Shown: one piece after another, positions 10,679 through 22,400 of the stretch
How positions within the stretch are numbered: the first letter of the stretch is position 1
Layout: the number at the start of each line of letters is the position of its first letter
Assembly (NCBI RefSeq): GCF_001640805.2
Contig: NC_066850.1
Location: 1,383,149 to 1,447,148 of the forward strand
DNA: 64,000 nt
Direction of reading: 5' to 3'
Source: Lates calcarifer
Taxonomy: Eukaryota; Chordata; Actinopteri; Centropomidae
Notes under the pieces: generated by a model
What the model saw: the letters and a program-made list of their open reading frames with translations, nothing else
The model's database searches: none
Told to the model about the DNA's origin: nothing
Translations under genes and position numbers: made by a program

Positions 10679-12689
10679 ATCCGCATTGTGATCAGAGGAA
10701 TGTTGAGTGTTTAGTGTCTCTGTTCTGTTTCCTGCCCGTCAGACTGTTGTTGGGTTAGTTTGGCAGGCAGGAGAGATTTAGCAGGTACAACACACACACA
10801 CACACACTCTCTCATAGAGCTAGATAGCAGGAAGTGTGTGCCCACTGTTGGAGATTTGTACCTTGACTAAGCCCAGCTCCCCTCATCACAAGGTTCCTTA
10901 CTTGTTTTTTTTCCCTGAGCTTTTCGCCACTGAAAGCAGCGTTTTCTTAACTTGACCTCTTGTCACATGTTGCAAAATGACCTACTCCCATCCATGTGTT
11001 CTATAGCTCCACCACTTATCCTTTTAGGGTCATGGGGGGGGGTGGAGGTACACAGGTCGCCAGAACCTTCAGGTTTGGATTCACTGTCCAAAGTGAGAGA
11101 GTATTTAAGTTTGCCGTTAACGTCTAGAAAAAGATCTGTATCATGATATAAAAGAACCATGACAGAAGATTGGTCCACGTCGCCTTCTGCTTTTACTATA
11201 AATCAGGATTATTTTTCAAAGAGCTGCATGTTCTTAAATATGTTTTGAGCCCTGATTATTCCGTGTAAACCTATATGTATTAATGAGCTGAGGAACTTCA
11301 ATCCTTGCGTAAGTTGTTTCCTCTCACGTCTGACAGAAGAACAATCCTTGAAGTGGTTCAGCAGCTCTGTATCAACTTGGCAGCGTGTTTGAAGCTGGAC
11401 AGAAAGCAGCCTTGAGGGAAAGCTGCATTCTTTCTTATTGTCAGTCACGTCGCTGCTCTCTGTTTGCTCAGGATTTATTTATTACTGTGGTGCACGTTTC
11501 ACAACACCGAAAAATATGATTTCTCTGGAAGCCCTCATTAGTAGTCAGCTCCACAGTAATGGTTTTCAGTTCCAGTTGGCGAAATAGAAAGGCGCAGATG
11601 TTCACATGCTCCAGGGATGATTTTTTTATGACAACATGAGCTACATGCCTAAAATGTAAACTCTATTGTGTGTGTGTGTGTGTGTGTGCAGCCTATGGAG
11701 CAGAGGATCTACCATATGTGGGATCATCCCATCAGCTCAGCTTCAATCTCCAGAGATTATGTCAGGACGCTGCTGGAGAAAGGCAACAAAAACAAGGTAC
11801 CACAGCGCAGCGCGTCACACACGCTGAGGAGAGTACACACTTTCTCCTCTCACACACACACACTCACACACACACTGAATGCACTGCAGACTTGCAAACT
11901 ACGCTGAAAGTCTTCCAGATGCACATTAAACATCTCAGAAAAATTGCCTTCTTCATTAAATGTATCAAAAACTGTGACCCCGGCTGCTCAGCTAACACAC
12001 CATCTACCCACTTCACGACGGCGTTGGGCAGTTTCTGTCAGCTAATTGGTTCACGGCAGACTGGCGTGGGGAGCCGGTGGCGTTTTGTGCGACACCAGAT
12101 AAGAAAAAAAAAGTTAAACTGCAGCTAACTTTATTCATAAATGGAAACAAGTCAGTTAAGGTTTGTGGATTTGCTGCAGATTTGTCTTGACTGTGTAAAA
12201 AAAGAAGCAGAATCCACAGTTGTGTTTTTGTGTTTTTCCTTCCTCCTCAGGGATTTGCATTCACCGGCAGAGACAAGCCCGGCTTCAGACCCGAGTTTCT
12301 GCCTCTTACCTACCTGGCAAAAGTACTCTCTGATATAGAGGAACAAGGTAGTGTATGTGTGTGTGTGTGTGTGTTTATATCCTGCCTGCTTTAGCTACAG
12401 AGGCCTTTGGAGGATTAAGACAGAATGTGTGTATTCCTTGTGTGTTTCTGTGCACACTTGGTCAAAAGGCAGCAGTCTCTATCATGAAGCAGGGTACGGT
12501 GTGTGTGTGTGTGGTTGTATCTGGTGTTGAATCCTCTATAATAAGCCCTATCTCTTTCTTACTCCACCTCCTCCCCTCTGCCTTCCAGCTCTGAACCCGT
12601 TCGAGGAGCAGGAGAACGTGGACGCTCGGTTTGTGGAGGAGACGGCTCTGAAACAGACACTAATACTGCTGGGCTTTGAGGAGAAGTGA
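1562..12689 (+). CDS. gsap: gamma-secretase activating protein, C-terminal part (8 coding exons, 5' truncated by window)
   Basis: Eight exons join in one frame: 1562-1657, 5821-5891, 6129-6223, 6849-6968, 10030-10091, 11692-11796, 12251-12347, 12589-12689 (747 nt, 248 residues plus stop). The joined protein is mainly helical, without signal peptide or membrane segment, and ends LILLGFEEK. In mammals GSAP (about 850 residues) binds gamma-secretase and APP C-terminal fragments and raises amyloid-beta output; a C-terminal fragment of about 16 kDa is the active form, and this window covers that region. Identification rests on remembered resemblance of the C-terminus and on synteny: gsap lies tail to tail with ccdc146 in vertebrates. 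The first donor (GTTGGT) is weak. Upstream exons lie before base 1562 or outside the window. An opposite-strand receptor gene sits in the intron 6969-10029. Confidence 0.8.
1658..5820 (+). other. gsap intron, 4.2 kb
   Basis: No coding exon was recognised. A copy of a widespread fish sequence starts near 2424 (AAGGAATAGTTTGACACTTT), an A-run lies at 2280-2296 and an interspersed repeat at about 4530-4990. Confidence 0.5.
4530..4990. repeat. interspersed repeat copy (class uncertain)
   Basis: From GGACCCAATTGCAGCACTC to GAAGCAGAACTGTGACAAA the text matches a family I recall from many fish genomes, associated with LTR or non-autonomous elements. It has no intact reading frame. The boundaries are approximate. 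Confidence 0.5.
5821..5891 (+). CDS. gsap: gsap coding exon b
   Basis: A TG-rich tract ending GTGTGTAG gives the acceptor and GTGAGT the donor. The exon encodes LELIRHMLESVWLKYKLGP and ends with two bases of a codon. Confidence 0.75.
6129..6223 (+). CDS. gsap: gsap coding exon c
   Basis: Acceptor CGCTCCAG, donor GTAAAA. Read in the phase left by the previous exon it encodes EWSVFHFMFRILEATRGLC and ends one base into a glycine codon. The longer open frame here in another phase is a shadow. Confidence 0.78.
6224..6848 (+). other. gsap intron, 0.6 kb
   Basis: Nothing recognised apart from a T/C-rich tract before the next acceptor. Confidence 0.5.
6849..6968 (+). CDS. gsap: gsap coding exon d
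   Basis: Pyrimidine-rich acceptor CCCTCCAG and donor GTACAC bound a 120-nt exon encoding YHTLLAVFAVRCLPHQTFLQ and a following helix to SRLMT. The split aspartate codon is completed in the next exon. Confidence 0.8.
7000..7280. repeat. interspersed repeat containing ATGTCCCCACAA motifs
   Basis: Runs from GAGGACACTCGTTGACATGA through two AAATGTCCCCACAA units, a short repeat that I recall as abundant in teleost introns. No coding capacity. Confidence 0.5.
7707..8258 (-). CDS. receptor exon 2 (TM4 to C-terminus)
   Basis: The frame begins ILHNAKWEKLGRNWQR directly after the acceptor and carries TM4-TM7 and a short tail ending LLNDNS. The Met at 8210 is internal and not a start. Confidence 0.85.
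   Translation of the reverse strand: MLHNAKWEKLGRNWQRLLLMSVWMLATLEALPVVFSLTDVKTKSEQTDFRSCSNQRIAPMLEQVYIIYIVFSQIVLLSFYVLLVRGVKRIQRPNKKQCYERVTKLFIRIIAVYLVVGFFPLILRTLYVCARLMGSEKLLHVSKMLTFVECFYFFNHCLNPFLYFFASRHYKRVHKSSLLNDNS
7707..8746 (-). CDS. rhodopsin-family G-protein-coupled receptor, two exons, nested antisense in a gsap intron
   Basis: Exon 1 is 8366-8746 (127 codons from ATG), donor GTATGTAAG; exon 2 is 7707-8258, acceptor TTTGACAG; total 310 residues. N-terminal sequons NGS and NIT are followed by seven hydrophobic segments. TM1 has the GIPAN pattern, TM2 LAVSDLL, TM3 starts after a conserved Cys (SVCQF) paired with a Cys in loop 2 (RSCSNQ), and TM7 ends NPFLYFF. Odd points: the DRY box reads QRY, TM6 lacks the usual CWxP (it has GFFPL), and TM3 carries six Phe in a row. 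The intron falls just after the QRY box. The overall look is of the P2Y, leukotriene and chemoattractant receptor group, but the ligand cannot be told. It should sit in the plasma membrane and couple to G proteins. It is intact, with no frameshift. Confidence 0.85.
8366..8746 (-). CDS. receptor exon 1 (N-terminus to end of TM3)
   Basis: The frame opens with two consecutive Met codons (8746 and 8743) and ends in phase 0 after RYYQ. Read-through into the intron would add 11 unrelated residues before a stop, so the GTATGTAAG donor is needed. Confidence 0.85.
8876..8885 (-). promoter_or_regulatory. TATA-like box of the nested receptor gene
   Basis: On the minus strand GTATATATAT lies about 130 bases upstream of the receptor ATG, a fitting distance for a core promoter with a 5' UTR of roughly 100 bases. 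It is inferred from sequence alone; chance AT runs are common here. Confidence 0.35.
9012..9629 (+). other. unexplained 205-codon open frame in a gsap intron
   Basis: The frame opens at 9012 and runs to TGA without interruption. The product resembles no family I know and has no clear signal peptide, membrane segment or repeated motif. It lies between the nested receptor promoter and gsap exon e. It is among the longest frames without a known gene here, but such lengths also arise by chance in 64 kb; the shadow opposite fgl2 exon 1 is just as long. Confidence 0.12.
9815..9945. repeat. short copy of GCTAACAT-rich interspersed repeat
   Basis: Contains repeated GCTAACATTTGCATGCTAAT-type words also found at 25850-26340. 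Confidence 0.4.
10030..10091 (+). CDS. gsap: gsap coding exon e
   Basis: Acceptor GTGTTTAG, donor GTACTT. Sixty-two nt encode DLDNSDANERLKFSILKRLP and a final E, ending in phase 0. This exon is separated from the previous one by the 3-kb intron that holds the antisense receptor. Confidence 0.78.
10630..10675 (+). repeat. (GT)n microsatellite, 23 units
   Basis: The longest uninterrupted dinucleotide run in the window. Confidence 0.95.
11667..11688 (+). repeat. (TG)n forming the acceptor tract of gsap exon f
   Basis: The TG run ends three bases before the exon, so the microsatellite replaces the usual pyrimidine tract. Confidence 0.85.
11692..11796 (+). CDS. gsap: gsap coding exon f
   Basis: The acceptor CAG follows an uninterrupted (TG)n run directly. 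Thirty-five codons, phase 0 at both ends, encode PMEQRIYHMWDHPISSASIS and on to EKGNKNK; donor GTACCA. Confidence 0.8.
11797..12250 (+). other. gsap intron, 0.45 kb
   Basis: Short CACACA tracts near 11851-11874 and an A/T-rich middle; no exon seen. Confidence 0.5.
12251..12347 (+). CDS. gsap: gsap coding exon g
   Basis: Acceptor CTTCCTCCTCAG, donor GTAGTG followed at once by a (TG)n tract. It encodes GFAFTGRDKPGFRPEFLPLT and a helix ending DIEEQ. Confidence 0.8.
12589..12689 (+). CDS. gsap: gsap terminal coding exon
   Basis: Acceptor CTGCCTTCCAG. The exon finishes the frame with ALNPFEEQENVDARFVEETA, LKQTLILLGFEEK and a TGA stop at 12687-12689, followed by GGA and GGAT simple repeats in the 3' UTR. 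Confidence 0.8.
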
Positions 12690-14211
12690 AAGAATGGAGG
12701 AGGAGGAGGAGGAGGGGATGGATGGATGGTTGGATCGAGAGAAAAACAGATGAGGGGGAAAATGCGTTTGAGAGCACAGTCATCATTGACTGGGCCTTGA
12801 GGACAAGTAACGGATGGATGGATGGATGATTGAGGGGCCTGGAGTGAAAGATGAATGGAGAGATTGAAAGGCAGAGCGCTCATAAACAAGCTCCTGCTGA
12901 TTGATGACAAATTAGGGCAGGGCGGAGGGATGGAGGGATGGGTGGATGGGTGGAGACGCCCAGAAAGGAAAGACGGAGAACCAAAACTTATAACACAATA
13001 GGGAACACAGTTAGATCCTCAGCTTTTCCTTAATCAATTCCAGGAAACATGCTTTTCAATTATTTATTGAAAATCAATATCAGCAGGCAGCTATTTATAT
13101 TAACTCAATTTCAGTTCTCTCCAGTGCCTCCTCAACTTCCCCACGTTTTCAAATACAATTTATGCACATGGACAGAATTTATAAATCAAACACACTTGTT
13201 TGTCCTTCCTGTAACGCCGCTGCTCCCCATCAACTTGATTACATACTGACAAAAGCTCTGCAGACAGAATAAGCCTGATGTGGTCAGTCTGTGGCTGCTG
13301 TGCATTAAATCTGATTTCAACACAGAATCTTTGCAGTAGGAAACAGCTTAGTGAGACTAACTAGCACTTAGATATTTAGATGTTTAGAACTGACTTCTCT
13401 AAATCCACCGATCATAACTTTATACCAAATCTAAAGGAGGAGGTTCTGTGAAGAGAGGCAGATGAGTAAGAGGGATTTTCAAGCTTTGAGGCAGCTAAGA
13501 TGTTGATTAAACACCACTGAGTTCAACTTGATGATTTCAGTACCAACTTCACTTTGTGAAATATAAATATGCTTTTCTACAAAACCCTCAGCCATTTGAA
13601 TTCCTCCGCCAAGGCCAAATAATCCTACACACGTCTGTCCGTCTCTTATAACAGAAAAATACAGGAAAAAGGAAGTTTGCTGATAATGAATGATAATGAA
13701 TATTTGGCCTTTAGACTGGATCCTCCCCGGGGCCACGCCCCATCTCTCCACCTTGTTTTGTGTGAGACATGACCTTCTTGGTGCAGGTAACAAAAGAGGT
13801 TTAAACTTTGCTTGATTCAATGAACTCAGTGGTTCAGTCGATCTGTGCACGTTGCACCATCAGTCAGAAAATGCTTTAGTACATGTACATGGTTACTAAG
13901 GCAATAAGAGCTGAAGTAAAAAAAACACTCAAATATCTGGTTTCAATTATGTGACTGTGTGCCCTCAATCATGACTGAGCTCTTACTGTAAATGAGGAAA
14001 TTCTTTGGTAGTGGGTCGTGTGTGTGCGGTGTGTGTTCATTATCCTTTTTACAGCTTCTGAGTTTTGGCACGCTGCACGTCCTCTAAGACTAAATACCAG
14101 AGAATATTGACATCTCATGTTGATTTGAGAAATTACATAACACTCTGAAAAAAGGGATTTCATTGCCACTCATGTTTCTCATGTTTATAAAGTTTTGTAC
14201 GATGAAATGTG

Positions 14212-14217
14212 AATAAA
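14212..14217 (+). terminator. candidate gsap polyadenylation signal
   Basis: AATAAA on the plus strand, 1.5 kb after the gsap stop and followed by a T-rich stretch. It is the first canonical plus-strand signal I noticed after the stop. Confidence 0.35.
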
Positions 14218-15637
14218 GAGATTTCTTTTTTCAAGTCTCCCGTATCTTCCTCTTTTACTGCCATACTTTTCAAGAACATGGTTAGGCCTTGGCTCACTTT
14301 GTTTCCAGTTAATTTCCTCTGAAGCCTGAAAAAGCGCTAACTGCACTGTGGAGCCTTGAGATAAATCAGGAAACAATCTGAACTCACAGTCCAATAGTTT
14401 GTGGCGTGAAAAGTTCTGCAGAGGAGGAAGTGAGCTCTCGTGTTCTTGAGACTATTTGAGTGTTTTGGACAGACTCAGCAGAGTTCCACCGAAGTCAGGA
14501 AATAATCTCAGCATCCGTCATCACACACGCTGAGTCACATTTAGTGAAGAACACACCCATCACGCTTTGGTACCCAGTGACTTCTTTCTTGTTGGAGTTA
14601 CCTCCGGACACTTAGTTTCAAATCATTCCTCTTTCAGGGGATTCCTCTTTTAAATGAGAACAAACCGTTGGTTGGTCAGTGCCTCCTCCACACTTTGTTA
14701 TGCACTTGGTGTTATGTAGCTGGCTAATAAGCACAAACTGTTAAATCGGGAGAGGCCGACTTAATCTGACAGCTCTCACCGTCAGCCTGCAGCGGATCAT
14801 CGTGCACACACACACATCACATCACCGGCTGGATGGAGCTGGCTCAGAATCAGATAAACTCAACCTGCTGCCTCTTGAACCTCTGCAGAGGTTGACTCAC
14901 ACAGCGTGCATCACAGACCCAGCTCCACACGGTGTACACCGCTGGTTTCCAGGCTTTTTTGTCTGAAATGTGGCCCCCACCTCCCTGTAGATGAGCTGTG
15001 GTACCCCTTCATCAGCACCGTCAACTCTTCATCCATTAGTTTTGACATTTGAACTGCTGAATTCATTTCTTTTAGGTATCGCTAATAATCATCAACTGTT
15101 CAGTCATTACCTTTAGATTTTTTAACCATGAATCCATTACTTTATTATTTCACTGTAACAATACATTTACTGCACATCGATCACACCACATTCTGATTTT
15201 ATCTGGATGTTTATTTTTCTCGGAAACGCAGTAATGGCCCCCACATGAACTCGGCACTCAAACACACACATGCTTACAGGCTGCAGTACACACTCTTTGA
15301 CACCAAAGCTTTTATCCTAAGTTAAGATCCACAGATAGAAAGACTTCCAGTAAATTTGTCGAAGCTTCAGAGGCTGGCGACTTTGTTTTTGGTCTCTGGT
15401 AACCGACTCTGAACTCTCCACCTCATTTACAGCTTCACTTTTATCCATTTCTTTCCCTCGCCTCTCCTCCGCTGCCTTTTCCGACTGCCACCTCTCCTTC
15501 CTCTTCATTTAAATTCTCCTCTCTTTGTCGTTCTCTATGCTCTTTCATTGCCCGATCTTCCTCTCCATATTTACATTTATCATTTCAGACATTAAGCAGG
15601 CACCCTTAGCCTAGCTTAGAGCTTAAACCAATTCCAA

Positions 15638-15643
15638 TTTATT
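15638..15643 (-). terminator. candidate ccdc146 polyadenylation signal
   Basis: TTTATT on the plus strand reads AATAAA on the minus strand, about 575 bases past the ccdc146 stop. Confidence 0.35.
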
Positions 15644-16218
15644 CATCAGCTGCAAGATTACAAGTGTGAGGGAAGAAATGGCAACAAGACTAAAGAATAT
15701 GTAGAAATATGTGAAGTGAATTTATCTGTAGTAGAGACTAAAGATGTGTTGCTAAACACAGAAACAGACACAGACATGATACAAGAGAAGTTTCTTTTCC
15801 CTCCACTCTCCTACAACACTTAGTCTTACTGCAAGCAGAGTGTAAACAAGCTCTTGCCAGTAAATGTCAAAAAAAGGAAACAAAATCACAACCAGATGCA
15901 AGTCCACAAGCACACACACACATGACAAAACAGCAGTGGTATGCTGGACAGTCAGAACAAAAACATACACAAGAGGCAGAGAGGTGGAGGAAGGAAAGAG
16001 CAGGAGAGCTGATGGATCAATAAATGTGTGATAGGAACGAACCAAAATGCAGAAAAATGCACCAGAAAACAAAGTGAAAAATTCTGATTCTCATTTGTTT
16101 CTGAATTTCTGCTGATTCCTCGAGTGAAGATGAAATGTGTGTAAAGGAGTTTGAATAAAAATCAGCCAAAACCAGCGACTTGATGACACAGCTGTCTTAA
16201 TGTGCACATTTCATTATT

Positions 16219-16416
16219 CTAGATCTCTAAGGGTTTGACTGTGGGCTTACGGATGTGTCTCATGTTGGCTCCCGGCTGGCCCGGTTTGAACGGGGCCTGG
16301 GCTCCGTACGGTTTGGGCAGAGGGAGCGCGTCGGTCTCGGGGATGTACGCGTTGGGACGGGACTCGGCTGTGGTGTACTGTCCGTTAGGCAACTGGTTCC
16401 ACTCTTCTTCGGCCAG
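16219..16416 (-). CDS. ccdc146: ccdc146 exon 23, terminal (residues 891-955)
   Basis: The (TG)n tract ends GTGCAG as acceptor. The exon encodes [20 protein letters not shown], the Pro-rich tail and KPTVKPLEI, then TAG at 16221-16219. This is the most conserved part of the protein and the best identifier. Confidence 0.95.
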   Translation of the reverse strand: MAEEEWNQLPNGQYTTAESRPNAYIPETDALPLPKPYGAQAPFKPGQPGANMRHIRKPTVKPLEI

Positions 16417-19400
16417 CTGCACACACACACACACACACACACATAAACACACCAGAGGCAGTTTTAATATTTCATGTACGACTGCGCGACCTTGAACTAA
16501 ATAGCTAAAATTCAATTTTCCTGAATTGTAAAGATGAAAATGGAATAATTAATACAGCAGTTCATTTATTTCTTTTAATAGATGCGAGAGCAGCGATATG
16601 CAGAATCTCAAGGTGGATTCAAATCTGACCTGTGATTTTTTCATATTAGCTTCTAGAAAAGAAAACACAGGAGATCAGTGATTATGGAGCGGCTCTGCAG
16701 GAAGCGAGCTACAGGATTTTGTCTTTTGGAATGAAGTAATATCAAGACACAGCTGCACAGATGTTAAAAAGTGAATTCACTCGTGCTGTTATTTGTTAAG
16801 TGTAGCTACAAACTGTCTTTCCTGCTTCAGGAAAACTGATGTGTGTCTGCTAGAAAACTGACAGTGGCTGACAAAACTGATTTGAACCCAATGTGGCTGA
16901 GGGATCAATTTGTAACCACGGCGGCCTCCTGCTGATGAAAAAGAAAAAAATATGCACACATCCTCATGACACTACAGTCTCTCTCTTTGACTTTCAACCC
17001 GCAACGGCATGTAAATGAACTGTGCCTAAATCTCTCAGAGACTTCAAAGAGATGGCGATTTCCTCATGCATATGGACAGTTTATCCGCTGGCATGTGATC
17101 TAAGGAGCGCGCACAAAAACACGGAATAATGTCTTTGGATGCAAATACATAGCAGGAAGTGCAGATAAATAAACAGGAAAAAAACCATTCCTTTCATCAC
17201 GTTCACACACCTTTCTATTTTGAGAGGAAGCTTTAAATTATTATGATTAATAATGACGTAAAAACGTATAGTCCTCCATCAGATGCACGGTAAATGTGAT
17301 TTCTGGTTTGGCACTGTGCATGCAGAGTGCTGTGGTGACTTTCTGGGCCTGCAGCTTTAAGCAGAAATAAATTGGGTGAGAAAATACAGATCAGTGTAAC
17401 AACAGACAGGCTGCAGACAGCTGGACTGGTTTCAGATACAGCTGATTCCTGTGTGTGCTGATTCCTTTCTTGTGTAGACAGCTTCTACCTCTGTTTGTCA
17501 GTCTGCCTGTCTCTGTCTGCCCTTCTAGTCCTGTGTTTGTACATGTGGTGAAAAGTTGCTGTCTAGTCTCTGCGAGTGTGTGTGTAGTTTTTTTCTGTCA
17601 GTGCATGTTCAGGTAAACAGCAGACCCAGTTTTTTCTGCCTCAGAATCTTAATCGATTCTCGCCCCGCGACATGTCCCTGCTTTTTCTTTGTCACTCTAT
17701 CTTCTTTTCTCGGCCCTCGCTGCTTTAATCACTTCCTGCCCAGTGGTCTTTGTGTGTGTGTTGTGTTCTTTACCCTCTCTCTCTCCTCTTTGTCCCTCTG
17801 CCTCCTCTTCTTGTCCCGGAGCATCCTCCTCCACTCCTCCTCTATCTCAGGGCAGGGTGGCAGGCCCTGCTCCAGCCGCCTCTGGCACCTGTCCATCTGG
17901 AAACACAGGGGCAGCCAGAGAGAAACATTCACTTTGTATTCCTGTCGCTGCGTCCACTCTGCACTCTCTCAATTCGAACTGTGCTCGAAAACAGATGGTC
18001 GTATTAGTGTCAGGATTTGGGCAAAGCTATGCCTCTGCATTTTCTGCTTGTGGTTGTGTGTATGGCGCGCTGCAGGCGTACGTCAGCTGCAGAGGCTCTT
18101 CAGGTTATTAACACACATGTGAGAAATCCTCTCAGCTTCATTAGTTACAGACAGAAAGCAGTGAGACTTAATCTACACAATCTAGACATGAAATGTGAAA
18201 GGCGCCTCCGACGTTCACTCTACTGAGCTGGTTAGCATCTTTTAGCTCACTGTTTTGGTTTTACACCCCTCAACTCTACTGTTGTGATTTAGCTTCTAAA
18301 CATCTCCAGGTGCAACAGGCAGAAAACCAACTGCAGGCTACCTGCTGGGCACCAAGCAGCAGACAACATTAGCAGTTAGCTGCTTGCATCTTAACAGTCA
18401 GGTGTTTCCTTCAGGAGTTAACAGGAGACCAAAACAAAGCCAGAAGTGGTGTGAACACAGCACTTACAGACTGAAGCAGCTACAAACTCCAGATGCAGCT
18501 GTGTTTACAGCTTCTCTCCACTGACAGTTACAGCTAGCATTACACACTGAAAAGTTAGCAGAGAGACTTTCTATATGGAACATGGAAACACTAATTTAAA
18601 CACTACGTTAAGAACATATGTTACAGAGACATTAACTTACAGTTGATGCAGTCTGTGGGTTTTTAGATGAAGAGTGAGGAGACTTTATACTTCAGCACTC
18701 AAATGTCAACAATCAAACTCTTCTCGGTTGCTATGGTTACAGAAGTTACTGATAGGCTAACAGCTACGTAGCCTGGCAACCTCTTTCCCATGTTTTCAGT
18801 GACCGTAACATGATGAAGGGAAGTGAAAGTTCAGTTCCCTCGTTCTTTCATTTACTGTGTTACCACTGATTAATCTGTCTGTCCTTGTATAGTTTCTTGT
18901 TGTCTTTTAGTGACAGTGCTTTATTTTTATGATTCCACTGGAGGTTTTTCTCATTTAGGAAAATTATTATTGAATATTATTTTGTCTCTCTGTGTTTACC
19001 CTCTTGATTTATTTTACTGTGCAAATAAGCAAAGTAAATGGGTTTGAGGTGAAGATGGGACACGGTGAGAAATGATTTTTGAGACACTTTGTGCTCTCTT
19101 CGATCACCGTCAGTGGAGAGTGACGGGAACAAATTGGAAAGACAGTGGGAGACTCAGGGGTGAATGTGCAACTAAGATATCGGCTTCGACCTCTGGAGTC
19201 GTACTGTGGTTGTACGTGCTGTGAGTGACCAGCACCACCTCTGACCTGGAGCTCTTTCTCCTTGATCTCTTGTTGTTGAGACAAAGCAGCAGCTTGCTTC
19301 ACAGAAAGTTCAGCAGAGACGGCCATCAGTCGACGGTTGGTGTTGATTATATGAGTTCGGAGATCGTTCAGCTGGAGGCAGACAACACACACACACACAC

Positions 19401-22400
19401 ACAGACTGGGTAAATCTTACACTGATTCAACATCATCATTCATCTTCATTCATTCATGTTATTATGACATGCTTACACAAGCTGTTACGTGTGATGAACC
19501 TTCTTCCACTAGCTTTTGTTTAAGGCTTTTTATAGTTTGTGAGAGAGAGAGGTGGAGAAATGCAGAGTTGTAATGCTCGGTGAACTCCTAAATGCCCACT
19601 CTGCATGCTCCTCACATGGGCCGCACATGCTCCTCAAACAATGTGTGAGCTAAAAACACTGGACTGTAACTCAACAGGTGATTGATATAACGAGTGTTTC
19701 TGTGGAACCTGAGTGTGTATTCTTTTGTGTTGGAGCTCGTGTCCGTATTATCTGATTCGTGTATCTCTGCCTGTGTGCGAGTGGATCTTGTTGTCTACCT
19801 TCTTTCCCAGTGAGAGTCTGTCCTGTTGGCAGTTCTCCGCCTGCTCGCTGAGTGGCTTTGAGAGCCGGGTCACCTGGTCCACCAGGAGCTCCTTTTCCAG
19901 CAGCTGCCTCTCATGTTCGGCTAGATTCACCTCAAGCTGCACACGCAGACACACTATGATTATGCACTTGCAGCACGGTTTTTAAAATCCTTATGTGAAA
20001 ATATTCAGTGTTGTTGGGTACCTGCTCAATTTTCTTGACCAGTTCTACCGTTGATGGGTCTTTGCCTTTCAACTCTTTGTAATCAACTGTTCGATTCACA
20101 CATTCAAGTGTCTTGTCTCTTGCTTCTGAAAGCTGAGAGATGGAGAGAATTAGACAAAAACAAGACTGGACGACAGGTCAATACACACACACCTACAGTG
20201 TATTGACATATACATACATACTGTTCATACAGGCCATACAGCATTAAACTGCTGTCAGTGCTGTCTAGTAATGCAAATAACACAGTAATTTCCCTCAGGA
20301 CAACACTCTTCACACAAATGACTCAGTAAACAACATGAAAGTAGAAAAGCAAGAAATTTAGAATCAGGCTGCCACTGTCTGTGCTTCGAGTGCCCTGTCC
20401 TCCGGGCATTTAAGATACTGTATTTCACTGGGGATTTAAATGAGCGCTTCAGACATGTCTCAGCTAAATGTAGTGCATATATGGGAGCTACTCCCCGCTA
20501 GGTGACAACTCACTGGCAAAGTGTGATAAGAGAAACCAAAAATTTAAAACACCACACGATCCCTCTAAGGTACTGTTATTTTGTTTTTTTCTTTTCGACA
20601 TCCCTTAGGGCAGCAGAAACGAGGGGAGGTGAGGATGCACAAGACAGCTCAAAGAAGATGAGTTAATAGCGAAGAGAGACAAAAGGCAGGCGGGAGGACA
20701 AGACAAGACATTAAAATTAAGTGAGAGGACAGCGCAGGCATTTCAGATTCACGCCTTTAGCTGACACTCTTCTCCTGAAATACTGAGCTGCAGTTTGTGA
20801 GTGAGGAGTTTGCAGCCCCGGTTAAAAAAAAAAAAAAAAGCAGGGCTGACATGATTTATTGATGAAGAGTTTAGATGAACAACAGAAAATGAACATAATT
20901 AAATGTACCCCGTGGTGTGACCTCTAAACACCAGTCTTTTAATGAGGGCTCTGGTTTTGTTTGTCTGGTCTAAACCATGACGACACACATTCACTGGCAT
21001 GTGCAGGCAGCAACGCAATTAGCAACCTTTCCAATGGTTTCACACTTCTCCACTGATCTACAGGCGGTGGTGACGCTTTGAGAAATGTGCCAACAAAGGA
21101 AGGAAGGAGGAAAACTACAGACTAGTAAACATGGATGAAAACAATACAGGTTTCAAAATACTTGAAAACAACATCAGCTTTGCAAATTTGTCAGACCTCA
21201 AGGATACACACAATGCAGTTTGATGTGGGACATTTCACAAGAAACGAGGCGCCTTTAAACTCATCTATCAAGCAAAAATGCTGAGTTTTACGATGGCTCC
21301 AGCTTCAAATGTTAAACCTCTGATTTTCTCTGGTTTATATCATTGTCAACCTGGAAGAACAGTCAACAAACTTCTGTTGTTTGTCCAGGTTTTGTTTAAC
21401 TGAAGTTTGGGGAAGTGTGCATAATCTGAGACGCGACATGAAGACTGTTTCCATCTGATGAAGGGTGCAGCCAAGAAACATTAGTCTTGTATAAACAGAT
21501 TAAAGCGTTAAAGTGACGAAGCTGAACAATGAGATTTTAAAGACTAAATGATAAATCAAATGAACATAAAACTAAATAAAGCCATCATAAGGATATGGGG
21601 TCATAGCTGGAATCAGTCTATTTCAAGAGGAGAAAAGGTTCTAATCCAGTATGAAAGGAAGATTATGGAGAGAGATAAATAAGAAGTGCAGGGACTGTAG
21701 ATGGAGCAATTAAAGAAGCTACAGTCTGTCAACAGGGAAGTTAATGCCAATGCCCAGTGGCCCCATTACAGCAAAATAAAGGTAGTCCATGTATAAAAAT
21801 ACTGTATATGAAGCTGAGATGATCAAGGAGCCATGACAGAGACCATAAAAGGGACATAAGCAGAAAATAGAACGAAGTAAAAAACACAGATCAGATGACA
21901 GAGGAGAAGAAAAAAAAGGGAATGCATGAGAAAATATTTATAGATGCTTGAGGAGATCAGCGAGGGAGGCAAATATAAGAGAAGAAGAAGTGAGTGGACA
22001 GACAGAAAGGAAAGAGAGGAGTGTGGAGGAAGTGAGGAGAAAAACAGGGTGTGGAAAAATGTTGTTCACATGACCTGGCTTATGAAACAGCTCCCCTCCA
22101 TTCGACCATACAGTGTGTGCACTGACATGCACCTGTGTATGTTTACGTGGGTGAATCTAAGGCAAAAGTGTGTGTGTGTGTGTGTTGGACTTGAAAGACA
22201 GCATGGAACAAAGTGATGATTCCCATTTCCCCTCCCTTCATGGATGAGATTAATGAAGCCTCTCTTACACAAACAGACAGGGAATCTGATTAAAACAGAC
22301 TAGGGTGCTCAGTCTGTTAAAAAGACGCCTCTCCCTCGATGTTTTATCACTCTAGTTTTAACTCAATAGTACAGCTGTCGTGTGATTAACCGAGGTGTTT

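Larger units (their letters stand above)
10092..11691 (+). other. gsap intron, 1.6 kb
   Basis: Microsatellites at 10110-10131 and 10630-10675; otherwise nothing recognised. Confidence 0.5.
12690..16218. other. convergent intergenic region with gsap and ccdc146 3' UTRs
   Basis: GGAT tandem repeats at 12717-12735 and 12812-12829 lie in the gsap 3' UTR. Candidate poly(A) signals are at 14212 (plus) and 15638 (minus), leaving about 1.4 kb between the transcript ends if both are used. No gene recognised. Confidence 0.5.

Noticed and set aside
17556..18122. 188-codon plus-strand frame across ccdc146 exon 22
   Set aside because: It overlaps a conserved minus-strand exon antisense and includes simple TG/CT sequence; the protein is low complexity.
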